From: Neobacillus mesonae | GTDB taxonomy: Bacteria; Bacillota; Bacilli; Bacillales; Cytobacillaceae | Direction of reading: 5' to 3' | DNA: 64,000 nt | NCBI RefSeq assembly: GCF_023715155.1 | Contig: NZ_JAMBNQ010000028.1 | Coordinates: forward strand, 1-64,000 | Part shown: positions 62,285-64,000 of the stretch, piece after piece | Layout of the letters: each line of letters starts with the position of its first letter | Position numbering within the stretch: the first letter of the stretch is position 1 | Translations under genes and position numbers: made by a program | Notes under the pieces: generated by a model | The model's database searches: none | Seen by the model: only the letters and a program-made list of their open reading frames with translations | Told to the model about the DNA's origin: nothing

Positions 62285-62304
62285 GAGGAGCTTTTCAGCT
62301 CCTC
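62285..62304 (-). promoter_or_regulatory. Hairpin between purB and purC
   Basis: GAGGAGC and GCTCCTC around a 6-nt loop, 33 nt after the purB stop. No T tract follows, so a processing or stability role is more likely than termination. It could also sequester the purC leader. Confidence 0.5.
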
Positions 62305-62337
62305 TATTCAATTATCCTACAATTTAACGATTTAATA

Positions 62338-63636
62338 TTACTCATTCAGTCCAAGCCGGTCGAAAATCATATCTACATGTTTCAGGTGGTAATTGTAATC
62401 AAAGCAATCATCAATTTCTTCCGGTGAAAGCAGAGATGTAATTTTTTCATTTGCTTCAATCAAGCTTCGGAATGGTACCTGTTTCTCCCAGGCTTCCATT
62501 GCTCTTGGCTGAACCGTATCATATGCCTCTTCACGAGACAGCCCTTTATCAATCAATGCAAGCAATACGCGTTGAGAATAAATCAAGCCTAGTGTACGGT
62601 CCATGTTGCGCTTCATATTTTCAGGGAATACCGTTAAGTTTTTCACAATATTGCCGAACCGGTTTAACATGTAATTCAAAGCAATTGTGGCATCAGGTAA
62701 AATAATCCGTTCTGCAGATGAATGTGAAATATCGCGCTCATGCCATAATGACACATTTTCATAAGCAGTCATCATGAATCCGCGAACGACGCGGGCCATC
62801 CCAGTCATATTTTCAGATCCAATCGGATTACGTTTATGCGGCATTGCTGATGAACCCTTTTGACCTTTTGCAAAGAACTCTTCTACTTCACGGGTTTCAC
62901 TCTTTTGCAGGCCGCGGACTTCCGTTGCAAACTTTTCAATGGAAGTGGCAATTAAAGCAAGTGTAGCCATGTAGTATGCATGACGATCGCGCTGCAATGT
63001 CTGGGTTGAAATCGGTGCAGGTTGAATTCCGAGTTTTTCACACACATATTGCTCAACAAACGGGTTGATATTAGCATAGGTACCAACCGCTCCGGAAATT
63101 TTCCCGAACTCCACGCCTTCTGCTGCCTGTTTAAAGCGTTCAAGATTCCGTTTCATCTCCTCATGCCAAAGAGCAAGCTTTAAACCGAAAGTGGTCGGCT
63201 CAGCATGAACACCGTGGGTACGCCCCATCATGACTGTGTATTTATGTTCCATCGCTTTATTTTTTAAAATCTCAATAAAGTTTTCAATGTCTTTAAGCAG
63301 TATGGCATTGGCCTGCTTCAAGACATAGGATAAGGCTGTGTCGACAACGTCTGTTGAAGTTAAGCCGTAATGAACCCATTTCCGCTCTTCACCAAGGGTC
63401 TCGGAAACGGCACGGGTAAAAGCAACCACATCATGTCGTGTTTCCAATTCAATTTCTTTAATTCGCTCAATGTTGAATGATGCATTTTCACGAAGCTTTT
63501 TTACATCCTCTTTAGGGATTTCACCCAATTCTGCCCATGCCTCACAGGCTAAAATTTCAACTTCCAGCCAAGCATTAAAGCGGTTCTCTTCTGTCCAAAT
63601 TGCACCCATTTCAGGTCTTGTGTAACGATCAATCAT
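62338..63636 (-). CDS. purB: Adenylosuccinate lyase
   Basis: 432 residues of the fumarase/aspartase superfamily. Releases fumarate from SAICAR and adenylosuccinate. The signature [11 protein letters not shown] is at 261-271, with catalytic His141 in [12 protein letters not shown]. Starts 3 nt after purK. Confidence 0.98.
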   Translation of the reverse strand: MIDRYTRPEMGAIWTEENRFNAWLEVEILACEAWAELGEIPKEDVKKLRENASFNIERIKEIELETRHDVVAFTRAVSETLGEERKWVHYGLTSTDVVDTALSYVLKQANAILLKDIENFIEILKNKAMEHKYTVMMGRTHGVHAEPTTFGLKLALWHEEMKRNLERFKQAAEGVEFGKISGAVGTYANINPFVEQYVCEKLGIQPAPISTQTLQRDRHAYYMATLALIATSIEKFATEVRGLQKSETREVEEFFAKGQKGSSAMPHKRNPIGSENMTGMARVVRGFMMTAYENVSLWHERDISHSSAERIILPDATIALNYMLNRFGNIVKNLTVFPENMKRNMDRTLGLIYSQRVLLALIDKGLSREEAYDTVQPRAMEAWEKQVPFRSLIEANEKITSLLSPEEIDDCFDYNYHLKHVDMIFDRLGLNE

Positions 63637-63639
63637 GTT

Positions 63640-64000
63640 TTATCCTCCGATCTTTTCCTTAACTCCATTCCAAATGCTGCTTGCATCGACCTCAGCAAGG
63701 GCTTCTCCGACTGAATCCCTCAGCAATGTCACATGTCCCATCTTACGCTTGATTTTCGCTTCCTTTTTCCCGTATAAATGAATCTTCCAATCTGTCAGTG
63801 CGGGAATTTCTTTATAAAGCTCATCAAGATGCTCCCCTAATAGGTTGACCATAACAACAGGTTTTAATAGCTCAGTACTTCCTAAAGGCCAATTGCAGAT
63901 TGCCCGGATATGCTGTTCAAACTGTGACGTTACGCAGGCTTCAATTGAATAATGCCCTGAGTTATGAGGTCTGGGAGCTAATTCATTAATATAAATGTTT
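63640..64000 (-). CDS. purK: N5-carboxyaminoimidazole ribonucleotide synthase (3' part)
   Basis: C-terminal about 119 residues of PurK, an ATP-grasp enzyme converting AIR to N5-CAIR. The gene runs off the right edge of the window. The ATP-grasp motif INELAPRPHNSGHY and EACVTSQFEQHIRAICNWPLG confirm the identity. The ATG at 63852 is internal, not a start. purB follows after 3 nt. Confidence 0.96.
   Translation of the reverse strand, partial: NIYINELAPRPHNSGHYSIEACVTSQFEQHIRAICNWPLGSTELLKPVVMVNLLGEHLDELYKEIPALTDWKIHLYGKKEAKIKRKMGHVTLLRDSVGEALAEVDASSIWNGVKEKIGG

Overview
The window comes from a low-GC Gram-positive endospore former of the family Bacillaceae (Bacillus/Neobacillus-like). Evidence: strong AGGAGG-type ribosome binding sites with frequent TTG and GTG starts, sigma-A promoters, the gatCAB order, the purEKBCSQLFMNHD order and the yerA-yerB-yerC-pcrB-pcrA-ligA-camS block. 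These two housekeeping blocks and gatCAB lie near each other in Bacillus subtilis. Here gatCAB and camS are separated by about 33 kb of accessory genes and intergenic repeats.

Layout. 1-800: tandem array. 0.85-9.2 kb: thioredoxin-like gene, putP, gatCAB, an OsmC-family gene, a lysozyme-like gene and a yueI-like gene. 9.4-10 kb: second large array. 10-14.7 kb: peptide (POT) transporter and glyoxylate shunt (aceB-aceA). 14.9-16.9 kb: an unrecognised cysteine-rich two-repeat protein and a two-gene membrane protein operon. 17.2-19.3 kb: a gene graveyard (broken secreted-protein gene, T-box-like leader without a gene, SDR fragment) around an intact yczE-like gene. 19.4-33.5 kb: minus-strand catabolic cluster best explained as hydroxyproline degradation. 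It holds a proline racemase-superfamily enzyme, multi-subunit FAD/[2Fe-2S] dehydrogenase parts, a DHDPS-family deaminase candidate, an aldehyde dehydrogenase, two AGCS symporters, three SDRs and two pseudogenes. 33.6-39.5 kb: divergent LysR and PucR regulators, then methylmalonate-semialdehyde dehydrogenase and an omega-aminotransferase. 39.7-40.6 kb: 19-unit array. 41-51.2 kb: camS, ligA, pcrA, pcrB, yerC, yerB, yerA. 52.4-64 kb: the purine operon from purK (cut by the window edge) to purD.

How it fits together. The hydroxyproline cluster would take up the amino acid by Na+ symport, epimerise it to the D-form, oxidise it at the membrane, deaminate it to alpha-ketoglutarate semialdehyde and oxidise that to alpha-ketoglutarate. 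The glyoxylate shunt and the MMSDH/aminotransferase pair add further carbon-scavenging capacity. The pur genes overlap or nearly abut and form one operon making IMP.

The most unusual signal is not a gene. Five intergenic arrays (A, B, C, D, F) of mutually unrelated sequence share a repeat length of 52 bp. Two further arrays (E, G) use 21 bp. In the four well-preserved 52-bp arrays the unit contains an imperfect dyad of about 25-27 bp. All seven arrays lie beside gene 3' ends. 52 and 21 bp are close to five and two turns of B-DNA.
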